Positions 8,568 to 17,228 of a stretch of 64,000 nucleotides of DNA are shown here, one piece after another. The position numbers and the translations under genes were made by a program. The stretch lies in assembly GCA_010912705.1 (NCBI GenBank), contig POWB01000001.1:186001-250000 (forward strand), read 5' to 3'. This stretch comes from Halochromatium sp. GTDB taxonomy: Bacteria > Pseudomonadota > Gammaproteobacteria > Chromatiales > Chromatiaceae. The notes beneath the pieces were generated by a model, which worked only from the letters and a program-made list of their open reading frames with translations, was not told where the DNA came from and did no database searches. How positions within the stretch are numbered: the stretch's first letter is position 1; every line of letters begins with the position of its first letter.

Positions 8568-10304
8568 ATGCGAATCCTTTTTGTCCACCCAAACTATAGC
8601 GCTGGCGCTGCGGATATCGCCGGCAACTGGTCGCCGGCCTGGGTCGCCTATCTGGCCGGCTATCTCAAGAAGGGCGGCTACACTGATTACCAGTTCGTCG
8701 ATGGATTGGTGGACAACCTCGACGAGGAGCAGCTGCGGGTCGCCATCCGCGACGCCAAGGCCGACATCGTCGCCACCACCGCGATGACGCCGATGATCTA
8801 CACCGCGCAGCGGGTGTTGCAGATCGCCAAGGAGGAATGTCCCAACGCCATCACCCTGCTCGGCGGCATCCATCCGACCTTCATGTATCAGCAGGTGTTC
8901 GGCGAGGCGCCCTGGATCGATGTCATCGTGCGCGGCGAGGGTGAGGCGGTGACGCTGAACCTGGTGCGCGCGATCGACGAGGGGCGCTGGCCGAGCGAGC
9001 GCGAGCAGATCAAGGGCATCGCCTATCTGGACGAGGACAAGAAGGTGGTCGCCACCCCGGTCGAGCCCTCAATCAAGGACGTCGACTCGATCTGGCCGGA
9101 CTGGGGCATCCTCGAGTGGAAGAAGTACATCTACATCCCGCTCGGTGTCCCCGTCGCGACGCCCAACATGGCACGCGGCTGCCCCTTCACCTGCAGCTTC
9201 TGCTCGCAGTGGAAGTTCTGGCGCGATTACCGCGTGCGCGACCCAAAAAAGATGGTCGACGAGATCGAGGAGCTGGTGAAGGTGCACGGCGTCGGCTTCT
9301 TCATCCTCGCCGACGAAGAACCGCAGATCAATAAGGCCAAGTTCGTCGAGTTCTGCCAAGAACTCATTGATCGCGATCTCGGCATCCATTGGGGCATCAA
9401 CACCCGCGTGACCGATGTCATGCGCGACGAGGATCTGCTGCCCTTCTATCGCAAGGCCGGCCTGGTCCATGTCTCGCTCGGCACCGAGGCCGCCGCGCAG
9501 TTGAATCTGGATCGCTTCGTCAAAGAGACCACGATCGAGCAGAACAAGCGCGCGGTGCAGCTGCTACAGGAGAACGGCATCGTCACCGAAGCGCAGTTCA
9601 TCGTCGGCCTCGAGAACGAGACCCGCGAGACCCTGGAAGAGACCTATCAGATGGTTATGGACTGGGGCGCAGACATGGCCAACTGGTCGATGTACACCCC
9701 CTGGCCGTTCGCCGACATGTTCGCTGAGATGGGCGACAAGGTGGAGGTCTTCGACTACTCGAAGTACAACTTCGTGCAGCCGATCATGAAGCCCGACAAG
9801 ATCGACCGCGCCGAACTGCTCGATGGCGTCATGGCCAACTATCGGCGCTTCTACATGAAGCGGATGTTGTTCCAATACCCCTGGGTCAAGGACCCCTTCC
9901 GTCGCAAGTACCTGATCGGCTGCATCAAGGCCTTCTTCAAGAGTGCCTATGAGCGCAAGTTCTACCAGCTCGGCAAGCAGAACTACTGGGGGCCGATGTT
10001 CAAGAAGCTGATCAAGTTCGACTACGATAAGAGCAAGGAGAAGATCGTCGAGCCGGATCACAATGCCTGGAAGCAGGCCCCTGCCGCCAAGCGCCCAGCG
10101 CTCGGCACCAGCCAAGCCGTGCCCATGGCCTGCGGTGGTGGCAATCAGCAGATGGAAGACTTCGAGATCGGCGGCGAGGCGTCGCCGAAGTGTCAGCCGG
10201 GCGGTTGCGGCGGCGGCGTCAGGCCAGCGCCAACCACCGCCAAGGTGGCGATGCCCGAGTTGCAGACCAGCAAGCAGCGCGAGGCGGTGGCTGAGGAGGC
10301 TTGA
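8568..10304 (+). CDS. bchE: Anaerobic Mg-protoporphyrin IX monomethyl ester cyclase BchE
   Basis: BchE closes the isocyclic ring of bacteriochlorophyll without oxygen, using a radical SAM cluster and cobalamin. ATG 8568 has GGAG six bases upstream and gives [20 protein letters not shown], the usual N-terminus; length 578 is normal. The N-terminal half is a B12-binding fold ([13 protein letters not shown]). C205-x3-C209-x2-C212 (CPFTCSFC) holds the radical SAM cluster. The tail after about residue 510 is low-complexity with several Cys and Gly (CQPGGCGGG). It sits between B12 uptake and cobQ, matching its cofactor need. A CrtJ/PpsR-type site upstream suggests oxygen control. Confidence 0.96.
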   Translation: MRILFVHPNYSAGAADIAGNWSPAWVAYLAGYLKKGGYTDYQFVDGLVDNLDEEQLRVAIRDAKADIVATTAMTPMIYTAQRVLQIAKEECPNAITLLGGIHPTFMYQQVFGEAPWIDVIVRGEGEAVTLNLVRAIDEGRWPSEREQIKGIAYLDEDKKVVATPVEPSIKDVDSIWPDWGILEWKKYIYIPLGVPVATPNMARGCPFTCSFCSQWKFWRDYRVRDPKKMVDEIEELVKVHGVGFFILADEEPQINKAKFVEFCQELIDRDLGIHWGINTRVTDVMRDEDLLPFYRKAGLVHVSLGTEAAAQLNLDRFVKETTIEQNKRAVQLLQENGIVTEAQFIVGLENETRETLEETYQMVMDWGADMANWSMYTPWPFADMFAEMGDKVEVFDYSKYNFVQPIMKPDKIDRAELLDGVMANYRRFYMKRMLFQYPWVKDPFRRKYLIGCIKAFFKSAYERKFYQLGKQNYWGPMFKKLIKFDYDKSKEKIVEPDHNAWKQAPAAKRPALGTSQAVPMACGGGNQQMEDFEIGGEASPKCQPGGCGGGVRPAPTTAKVAMPELQTSKQREAVAEEA

Positions 10305-10312
10305 TCTGAAGC

Positions 10313-10368
10313 CTCGGCCAGCCTGCGAACAGAGCCCCGCGTTAGCGCGGGGCGGCAGGCTGGCCGAG
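10313..10368. terminator. Large stem-loop between convergent bchE and vapC
   Basis: Arms 10313-10326 and 10355-10368 are perfect inverted repeats (CTCGGCCAGCCTGC). A second hairpin lies inside (10335-10341 with 10346-10352, loop TTAG). There is no clear T-run. The right arm is inside the last codons of the convergent PIN gene, so it likely ends transcription from both sides. Confidence 0.6.
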
Positions 10369-10764
10369 AGGCAGCACCTCGAGCCCCGGGACTCGGGTAA
10401 AATCACCAGCGTCCGTGGTGAGCAAGGCATAGCCGCTTGCCAATGCGGTGGCAGCGATCAAGGCATCATTCGCGCCCATGGTTTGGCCTTGTTCAGCCAG
10501 TCGGGCGACTAACTCCCCATGAACGCGAGCCACCTCTAAGGTGAGGTCCAAGATCGGTATGGCAGCAAGCAAGCCTTCCACGAATGCCGACCTGCGAACA
10601 CGCCGGCTCTTCGACGTCGCTCGGTGAACACCAACCAGCAGTTCGGAGGCGGTGACGACGCTGATTGCCGCATCGCCGTAGTGCGACCAGGGTGAAAAGT
10701 CCAACGCCGAATCGCCGCTGCGCTCGGCGCGGATCAATACCCCGGTATCGATGAGCAATCCCAT
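10342..10764 (-). CDS. PIN-domain toxin, VapC-like (second pair)
   Basis: The 140-residue PIN ribonuclease starts MGLLIDTGVLIRAE, with AGAGGA-type ribosome-binding sequence eight bases before ATG 10764. Active-site acids are D6, E41 (TASELLVG), D100 (GANDALIA) and D118 or D121 (TTDAGDF), the full set. The frame stays open upstream through a tandem repeat, but that part is not PIN sequence. Its antitoxin gene lies 69 bases upstream rather than overlapping. It converges on bchE and shares the stem-loop there. Confidence 0.88.
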   Translation of the reverse strand: MGLLIDTGVLIRAERSGDSALDFSPWSHYGDAAISVVTASELLVGVHRATSKSRRVRRSAFVEGLLAAIPILDLTLEVARVHGELVARLAEQGQTMGANDALIAATALASGYALLTTDAGDFTRVPGLEVLPLGQPAAPR

Positions 10765-10778
10765 CGGGTTCGTTCCTC

Positions 10779-10834
10779 TTGAGCCGCTCGCTTTGAGCCG
10801 CTCGCTTTGAGTCACTCGCTTTGAGTTGCTCGCT
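10779..10834. repeat. Four tandem 14-bp repeats between antitoxin and toxin genes
   Basis: Four copies of TTGAGCCGCTCGCT, the last two with two changes each, run head to tail and begin exactly at the antitoxin stop. They separate the antitoxin from its toxin. They could alter the spacing or coupling of the two genes; that is a guess. Confidence 0.8.
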
Positions 10835-11106
10835 CAGTCCTGCCAAGGGTCGCGATCGAGAACAAGGGCCGATTGGGCATCAGCAATCTCCCGCTCAAAG
10901 GCCTCAGTCTCATCACCCAGCCGCGGGAGTCGAGCAAAGAGATCGTTCAACTCCGAGACCTTCAGGGCTTTCGGTGAGGGCGCGGGCACTAGTCGTGCGA
11001 TGCGACGTCCACCACGAGTCAGCTCAAAGCTCACGCCTTGGGATGAGACCCGATTCAGCAGATCGGACAGTTGCCGAGCCGCCTGAGTAGCGTTGACTTG
11101 TTCCAT
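10834..11106 (-). CDS. Phd/YefM-type antitoxin
   Basis: This 90-residue protein begins MEQVNATQAARQLSDLLNRV and continues with SFELTRGGRRIARLVP, the N-terminal DNA-binding pattern of Phd/YefM antitoxins. The acidic C-terminus (DETEAFEREIADAQ) is the part expected to wrap the toxin. It lies directly upstream of the PIN-domain gene in the same direction, and would also repress the pair. The start ATG is divergent from cobQ with 65 bases between them, so its operator may lie in the cobQ leader. Confidence 0.85.
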   Translation of the reverse strand: MEQVNATQAARQLSDLLNRVSSQGVSFELTRGGRRIARLVPAPSPKALKVSELNDLFARLPRLGDETEAFEREIADAQSALVLDRDPWQD

Positions 11107-11171
11107 GACGTTTGACCATCGCTCGTTTTATCAGATCAGTTTTTTCAGATCCATTGTATCGCGTATCACCC

Positions 11172-12770
11172 ATGCCAGACACCGCACCGACGATCGACCT
11201 TCAGCTCCCCCCGCTGCTTGATCATGGCCCGCGCCGCGCGCGCACGCTGATGATCCAGGGCACCGCCTCCGACGTCGGCAAAAGCCTGCTGGTCGCCGGT
11301 CTCTGTCGCGCCTACAGCCGACGCGGGCTGGTCGTGCGCCCATTCAAGGCGCAGAACATGAGCAACAATGCGGCGGTGACCGCCGACTCCGATCTGCCGC
11401 CCGACGCCAATGGCGAGCAACCAGGCGGCGAGATCGGGCGGGCGCAAGCCCTGCAAGCGCGTGCTTGCAACGTCGCCCCCTCGATCCACATGAACCCGGT
11501 GCTGCTCAAGCCACAGACCAACGTCGGCTCGCAGGTCGTGCTGCGCGGGCGCGCGCTCGGCAACTGCCCGGCGCGGGTCTACCATCAGATGCGCCAGGGC
11601 ATGATGCCGGCGATCCTCGACAGCTTCGAGCGCCTCTGCGCCGAGGCCGACCTGGTGCTGGTCGAGGGCGCCGGCAGCGGTGCCGAGATCTATCTGCGCG
11701 ACTGCGACATCACCAACATGTACTTCGCCGAGCAAGCGCAGGTGCCGGTCATCGTGCTTGGGGATCTCGACAAGGGCGGCACCATGGCCTCGCTGGTCGG
11801 CACCTGGCTGTTGCTCGACGAGGCCGATCGTAAGCGCGTGGTCGGCTATCTGGTGAACAAGTTTCGCGGCGACTTCTCACTGTTCGAGCCGGCCTGCGAC
11901 ACCATCACCCAGATCACCGGCTGGCCCTTCCGTGGTGTGCTGCGTTGGTTCGAGGGCGCCGCGCGCCTGCCCGCTGAAGACTCACTCGCGCTCGAGCGCC
12001 CCGCCGAGGGCGACTGGGCCAACGGCAGCGGCAGCGGCAGCGGCAGCGGCAGCATCAACATCGCCGTGCCTCGCCTGTCGCGGGTCGCCAACTTCGACGA
12101 TCTCGACCCACTTGCCGCCGAGCCGGCGGTCAACCTGCGCTGGATTCAGCCCGGCGAGCCGATCCCGGTCGAGACCGATGTCGTCATCCTGCCCGGCTCC
12201 AAGGCCACGCGTGTCGATCTGGAGACCTTGCGCCGCGAGGGCTGGGACATCGACATCCTCGCCCATGTCCGTCGCGGCGGCCGCCTGCTTGGCCTCTGCG
12301 CCGGCTTCCAGATGCTCGGCCAGGTGGTGCGCGATCCCGAGGGCATCGAAGGCGCGCCTGGCGAGACCCCGGGGCTTGGCCTGCTCGAGATCGAGACCAG
12401 CATCGGCGGTGACAAGCGGCTACTCGACCTGGATCTGACCGACCAGCGCAGCGGCTGCCGCGTCACCGGCTACGAGATGCACATGGGTCGAACCCGCGGT
12501 ACCGGGCTCGAGCGCCCCTGGCTGCTGCTCGATGATGGCCAGGGCGGCGTCCGCGCGGAAGGCGCGATCTCGTCGGATGGCCGGGTGATGGGCGGCTATG
12601 TGCATGGCATCTTCGCCAGCGATGGCTTCCGCGCCCATTGGCTCGAGCAGGTCGGCGCGCGCGCCGCCGCGCTCGATTTCGAGCAACGCATCGAAGCCGC
12701 CCTCGACGCCCTGGCTGATCATTGCGAGGCCAATCTCGATCTCGACGCCCTCCTCACACTCGCGCGCTGA
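11172..12770 (+). CDS. cobQ: Cobyric acid synthase CobQ (CbiP)
   Basis: CobQ amidates four side chains of adenosylcobyrinic acid diamide using glutamine and ATP, late in corrin synthesis. The N-terminal half is a dethiobiotin-synthase-like ATPase (TLMIQGTASDVGKS, RPFKAQNMSNNA). The C-terminal half is a class I glutamine amidotransferase with nucleophile C376 (LGLCAGFQMLG) and H478 (GYVHGIF). ATG 11172 gives 532 residues, slightly above the usual 480-510. Part of the excess is a Gly-Ser repeat at residues 285-294 in the linker. An earlier TTG at 11112 is less likely. Confidence 0.95.
   Translation: MPDTAPTIDLQLPPLLDHGPRRARTLMIQGTASDVGKSLLVAGLCRAYSRRGLVVRPFKAQNMSNNAAVTADSDLPPDANGEQPGGEIGRAQALQARACNVAPSIHMNPVLLKPQTNVGSQVVLRGRALGNCPARVYHQMRQGMMPAILDSFERLCAEADLVLVEGAGSGAEIYLRDCDITNMYFAEQAQVPVIVLGDLDKGGTMASLVGTWLLLDEADRKRVVGYLVNKFRGDFSLFEPACDTITQITGWPFRGVLRWFEGAARLPAEDSLALERPAEGDWANGSGSGSGSGSINIAVPRLSRVANFDDLDPLAAEPAVNLRWIQPGEPIPVETDVVILPGSKATRVDLETLRREGWDIDILAHVRRGGRLLGLCAGFQMLGQVVRDPEGIEGAPGETPGLGLLEIETSIGGDKRLLDLDLTDQRSGCRVTGYEMHMGRTRGTGLERPWLLLDDGQGGVRAEGAISSDGRVMGGYVHGIFASDGFRAHWLEQVGARAAALDFEQRIEAALDALADHCEANLDLDALLTLAR
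12024..12053 (+). repeat. GGCAGC hexanucleotide repeat (x5) inside cobQ
   Basis: Five perfect head-to-tail GGCAGC units encode (Gly-Ser)5 at the boundary of the two CobQ domains. The unit keeps frame, so copy-number change would only lengthen or shorten a flexible linker. Confidence 0.9.
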
Positions 12771-12931
12771 CCTTAGAATGAGTGCACACTGAGGCTATGC
12801 TTGCCAGACCATCTCAGCTGGACTAAGCTCCACTAGGTGCCAAATACGATCTCTATCGATGTATCACTATCTGCTGATTCAGTAAAGGGCCACTTAACGC
12901 AATCAGCATAGGAAGCAATGGGCATTGTTTA

Positions 12932-13945
12932 GTGGGAATACTGCCGCCGGTTAACATTCGGCAGTCGCTGTTACAGCAGTTGCCAACTACAGCGCTTTTA
13001 TGCTGGCTCTTGCCTGCTATTGCGGGTGGCCAGCCTATTCGCTTTGCTCCACTACCGCTCGAAGACACTAAAATCATCCACGAGCAGATTGGCGGCCTGA
13101 TCGGCTTTCTTGCCGAGTATGCAAGGCTTCCGATGCAATGGATCAATTTCCGCGATTATGGCGATCTCATTACCGCCTTCCGCAATGGCGAGGTCGATCT
13201 GGCCTATCTTGGCCCCTTACCCTTGGCCATCTTGCAACGCGATTACAACGATGCGCTTCCGCTTGGCTGCTTCCGCGATGCCGATGGCGCCCCCCATTAC
13301 AGCTGCTCATTAGTTGCCTTTGGTGATGACAACCTCTTTCCCAGTGAGATCCAAGGCAAGCACATTGGACTAACGCAGCCTTACTCCACCTGCGGCTGGC
13401 TAGCGGTCTCAGAGATGTTGCGTGCCGACTCACGTCGGCTAGACGGCGATGGTAACCGCTTCACCTATGCGGGCAGCCACTCCCAAGCCGCGCTCGGTGT
13501 GGTCCGCGGGCGTTTCGATGTCGCCGGTGTCAAGACCGCAATCGCGCAGCGCTATGCGCATCTGAATCTCGAGCAGATTGCAGAAAGTCAGCGCTGGCCT
13601 GGCTTCTCGTTGGTTGCCAATACCGGCACCCTGTCTGCGGAGCAGATCGCACAGCTACGCGAGGCACTGGCTGAATTGGAGGACTTAGAGCATAAACCTG
13701 CATTGCTGCAAGTCACAGCGACCTGGGGGAAACAGGTGCGCAACGGGATCGTGGCACCAGCGCTGTGCGATTACTCAGCGGTTGCGGAAGCCCTCGTCCA
13801 GTTACCCTGGCCAATCCCTGGTGCGTCAATTGCTCAGCAGCAACAGCTTGATCAACCAAGGCCGGCAACGCAGCCGTCGTTAGACGCCAGCCCCAGCGTG
13901 CCAGATCCCCTGCCTGAGTCTTCACTCGGTGGGCCGTCGCAATGA
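12932..13945 (+). CDS. PhnD-like periplasmic binding protein
   Basis: The 337-residue protein has a hydrophobic leader (TTALLCWLLPAIAGG) and a type II periplasmic binding fold of the phosphate/phosphite/phosphonate (PhnD) kind, seen in IRFAPLPLEDTKIIHEQ, GEVDLAYLGPLPLAIL and GRFDVAGVKTAIA. The start is GTG 12932; the nearby ATG at 12919 meets a stop after four codons. No ABC permease or ATPase is adjacent. Instead its stop overlaps the ATG of a GGDEF-EAL sensor by four bases. I infer it presents a ligand to that sensor rather than serving import. The ligand is unknown. Confidence 0.8.
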   Translation: MGILPPVNIRQSLLQQLPTTALLCWLLPAIAGGQPIRFAPLPLEDTKIIHEQIGGLIGFLAEYARLPMQWINFRDYGDLITAFRNGEVDLAYLGPLPLAILQRDYNDALPLGCFRDADGAPHYSCSLVAFGDDNLFPSEIQGKHIGLTQPYSTCGWLAVSEMLRADSRRLDGDGNRFTYAGSHSQAALGVVRGRFDVAGVKTAIAQRYAHLNLEQIAESQRWPGFSLVANTGTLSAEQIAQLREALAELEDLEHKPALLQVTATWGKQVRNGIVAPALCDYSAVAEALVQLPWPIPGASIAQQQQLDQPRPATQPSLDASPSVPDPLPESSLGGPSQ

Positions 13946-16900
13946 GACTACCGAGATTTGTCAGGCTCAATCGAGCCACCCTCATTGCGGTGCTGGTCTT
14001 CTTGGTCGCTGAATCCATCCTCGCCTGGGCGTTCTGGATGACATTCCACAACGAGACCAGCCATCTGCTCAAGCTCTATCGGAGCGAACTGGTACGCAGC
14101 TACCAAGATATCGTCGACAGCCATGCCCGGCTGGTGGCGGCGGTGAACCATCAGTCGGTTGACCTGCCGATGGTGCGTGAGCTGCTGGCAGAGGCCGCTG
14201 AGGCCCCTGAGACCGAGCGCAGTGCGGTGCGCGGGCGTCTTTACCGACAACTGGCTCCGGTCTATGACCTGCTCCGCACGCATGATGTGCGCGTCCTGCA
14301 ATTGGTCGAGCCAGACGGTCGGTCGTTTCTGCGCCTCAACCGACCAGACCTCTACAGCGACCCCATTGCAGCCAAGCGCCCGGTGCTTGCTAAGGTCATC
14401 GAGAGCCAGCAAGAGGCGCAGGGATTCGAGAATGGTCGTGTCTACCCCGGCTATCGATACGCCTATCCGTTGTTCCACGAGGGCCGCTTCATCGGCGTTG
14501 CAGATTACAGCCTCTCGTTCGATGCCCTCCGCAGAACGGCACGACGGATCGGGGAAATCGCCAGCACCAGCACCGAAGCAGACCGACTTGCCGCCAATCG
14601 CCTTCTCCTGCGCCGCGATCTGATGCAGGACGTCGCTCACCCGAGCTCACTCAACCTCTTTCAGCCCGTCTCACTGCACCCGGATTTTGTGGTGGAAGAC
14701 GAAGCCAGCCCACTGCGTGATTCCAGCTTTGTTGAGCCGCTAGCGCCTTGGATGCAAGCGCTAGACCTCAAGTTGGCAGCCGAGCAGGAGATTCAGCGTG
14801 CCATGGAGGAAGGGCAGCCAGTCGCACGTTATGCCTGCCTCAGTCTCACCCAGTGCTGGGCGGTACTCCTGCTACCGGTGCGAGATAACCAAGGCCATGT
14901 CGTGGCTTCATTCGTCTCCTATACCGAAATGCCTGAGTACGCCTTGCATCGTGAGCAACTGCTGGCAATCTTCGTTGGTATCAGCCTGATCTTCGGGCTC
15001 TTGGGGTGGACCTTACGCAGTTGGATTGCCTCACGTCAACGTCTACACACGATTGGCGATTATATGGCCGAAGGGCTCTATGTGATGGATCATCGTGGGC
15101 TGATCATCTATGCTAATCAGGCTGCATTGCAACTACTCGGGTATTCACACAAGCAGCTCATCCGCGAGAGCGCGCATGACCTGCTTCATTCCCATGAGGA
15201 TGCGCCTGTCGTCTCTTCAACCAATTGCCCGCTGTATCAGTCACCCTTGCGCGGAGAGGTCTATCGCAGTGAGACAGAGGTCTTCCGCTGCCGCAATGGT
15301 GACCTCTTACCGGTCAGCGTGGTCGCTTCACCCTTACGCGTGGAAGGCGAGTTCAGTGGCTCCGTCGTATTATTTCGCGACCTCCGTGCCGAGATTGCGG
15401 CAAAGGAAAAGCTGCAGACCACAGACGTCGCCTTTCGTAATCTTGCCGAGGCGGTCTGCGTCACCGATCACCAGCCTCGTATCACGGCCGTTAACGCCGC
15501 ATTTGTTCGGATTACAGGCTATCGTGAAGAAGAGGTTTTAGGCAAGAATCCGAACATCTTTGCCTCCGGTCGCCACGACCAGGCCTTTTATCAGGGACTA
15601 TGGACTGATCTGCTCACAAAGGGCTACTGGGAAGGCGAGATCTGGGATCGACGCAAGAATGGTGACATTTATCCCGAGTGGATAAAGATTAATGCCGTAC
15701 ACGACCAGGCATCCAGGGTCGTCGGTTTTGTCAGCGTCTTTGATGATATCTCCGAAGCACGTGCCAAAGAGGAGCGCTTACACGAGCTCGCCTACTATGA
15801 TCAGGTGACTGGGCTCTACAACCGCAATGCCTTTATGGAAACGCTGGAGGAAGCGCTAGCACAAAGCCAGGCCTCGGGTCGACAGTTCGCATTGCTGTTG
15901 TGCGACATCGACCGCTTCAAGCGCATTAATGACTCTCTCGGCCATTTGGCTGGCGATGAGGTATTGAAACGGCTTGCCGAGCGGATCTCTACCTTGCTAG
16001 GCATTGGTGATTACGCAGCCCGCTGCGGGGGTGATGAATTCGCGCTGATGATTCGGCCTGTCGAGCAGCGTACGGCGCTAACCCGCAGGGCCCACGCACT
16101 GCTCGCCCTGGTGCGCCAGCCAATAGACATCCAGGGCAAGCGCGTCGATCTCAGCGCGAGTATTGGGATTGCTATTTACCCCACCGATGGCCAGGATGTG
16201 GCTACCCTGCTCAAACATGCAAACGCAGCGGTGCAGCTCGCTAAGGTACAAGGCCGCAACGGTTATCGCTATTTCACGCCCGCCCTCGATGACGACGCCA
16301 ACAGCTGCTTCGAGCTCGAGTCGGCATTGCGCAGGGCGCTCCGGGATGAGCAATTTCGGCTGCACTATCAGCCAAAGATCTCGCTTATCGATGGGCAGGT
16401 GGTGGGCCTCGAGGCATTGGTACGCTGGCAACATCCGACTCAAGGCCTACTGTCGCCGGGCGTCTTCTTGACCGTCGCGCGCGATGCCGGATTGATGCAA
16501 CCGATCACGGAATGGGTACTGCAGGAGGCCTGTCGTCAGCGTAAGCAATGGCAAGCTGATGGTCTGAATGTAGGCCGGATCTCGATCAACCTCGACGTCG
16601 GTTTTTTCCAGCCGCTAGTGCTCGAGAATACACTAAGGCAAACGGTACGTGAGGCGGGCATCACGCCAAGCGATATTGAGTTCGAGATCCTCGAGACCGC
16701 GATGCGCGACGCCCCCGAGACCGCCGAGCTTTGGCAACGCCTAGTCGCGGCAGGATTCGAGCTTTCGATCGACGACTTTGGTACCGGCGAGTCATCGCTC
16801 TCAAGGCTCAAGCACTTGCCCTTCAGCGTCCTCAAGATCGACCGCAAGTTCGTGATCGACATCGAAGAACAGGAGAATGACCGAGCCTTGGTCCGCACCA

Positions 16901-17151
16901 TCATCGGCATGGCCAAGAACCTAGGCAAGATCGCCTTGGCTGAAGGTGTCGAGACCGAACAGCAGCTGCGTTACCTGATGAGCTGCGGCTGCGAGCTGGT
17001 GCAAGGCTATTTCTTCTGTAAGCCTTGCGCCGCAAAGGAGGTCGAAGACTTTGTGAGCAGCGAAGCGAGTGTTGAGCTTATCAAACGCCTCCGTCATCGC
17101 GGCTCATTTGGCGATGGGGTTGTCACCTATTTCGACTCGGCACAACGCTGA
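13942..17151 (+). CDS. Cache-PAS-PAS-GGDEF-EAL membrane protein
   Basis: This 1069-residue protein would make or break cyclic di-GMP in response to periplasmic and cytoplasmic signals. Order: membrane helix (about 12-33), periplasmic Cache-like region with two subdomains, second helix (about 340-360), first PAS (GDYMAEGLYVMDHRGLIIYA), second PAS (from about 498), GGDEF motif at 696-700, and EAL motif at 824-826 followed by the DDFGTGESS loop. Both catalytic motifs are intact, so the net activity cannot be predicted. It is coupled to the upstream PhnD-like gene by ATGA. Confidence 0.93.
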   Translation: MRLPRFVRLNRATLIAVLVFLVAESILAWAFWMTFHNETSHLLKLYRSELVRSYQDIVDSHARLVAAVNHQSVDLPMVRELLAEAAEAPETERSAVRGRLYRQLAPVYDLLRTHDVRVLQLVEPDGRSFLRLNRPDLYSDPIAAKRPVLAKVIESQQEAQGFENGRVYPGYRYAYPLFHEGRFIGVADYSLSFDALRRTARRIGEIASTSTEADRLAANRLLLRRDLMQDVAHPSSLNLFQPVSLHPDFVVEDEASPLRDSSFVEPLAPWMQALDLKLAAEQEIQRAMEEGQPVARYACLSLTQCWAVLLLPVRDNQGHVVASFVSYTEMPEYALHREQLLAIFVGISLIFGLLGWTLRSWIASRQRLHTIGDYMAEGLYVMDHRGLIIYANQAALQLLGYSHKQLIRESAHDLLHSHEDAPVVSSTNCPLYQSPLRGEVYRSETEVFRCRNGDLLPVSVVASPLRVEGEFSGSVVLFRDLRAEIAAKEKLQTTDVAFRNLAEAVCVTDHQPRITAVNAAFVRITGYREEEVLGKNPNIFASGRHDQAFYQGLWTDLLTKGYWEGEIWDRRKNGDIYPEWIKINAVHDQASRVVGFVSVFDDISEARAKEERLHELAYYDQVTGLYNRNAFMETLEEALAQSQASGRQFALLLCDIDRFKRINDSLGHLAGDEVLKRLAERISTLLGIGDYAARCGGDEFALMIRPVEQRTALTRRAHALLALVRQPIDIQGKRVDLSASIGIAIYPTDGQDVATLLKHANAAVQLAKVQGRNGYRYFTPALDDDANSCFELESALRRALRDEQFRLHYQPKISLIDGQVVGLEALVRWQHPTQGLLSPGVFLTVARDAGLMQPITEWVLQEACRQRKQWQADGLNVGRISINLDVGFFQPLVLENTLRQTVREAGITPSDIEFEILETAMRDAPETAELWQRLVAAGFELSIDDFGTGESSLSRLKHLPFSVLKIDRKFVIDIEEQENDRALVRTIIGMAKNLGKIALAEGVETEQQLRYLMSCGCELVQGYFFCKPCAAKEVEDFVSSEASVELIKRLRHRGSFGDGVVTYFDSAQR

Positions 17152-17179
17152 ACCTAACCTGGATATTGCAAGATCCTCA

Positions 17180-17211
17180 CGCGAAGCCGCGAAACCGCGA
17201 AGACGCGGAGG
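17180..17211. repeat. Four imperfect 8-bp repeats (CGCGAAGC type)
   Basis: CGCGAAGC, CGCGAAAC, CGCGAAGA and CGCGGAGG stand head to tail between the convergent GGDEF-EAL and YbhN-like genes. This may be a dispersed intergenic repeat; only one copy was noticed in this window. Confidence 0.5.
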
Positions 17212-17228
17212 AAACTAAGCGTATAGGC

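Noticed and set aside
12919..12932. The 14-mer TGGGCATTGTTTAG also occurs at 38331-38344, both upstream of genes.
   Set aside because: A few 14-base matches are expected by chance in 64 kb, and flanking bases differ.
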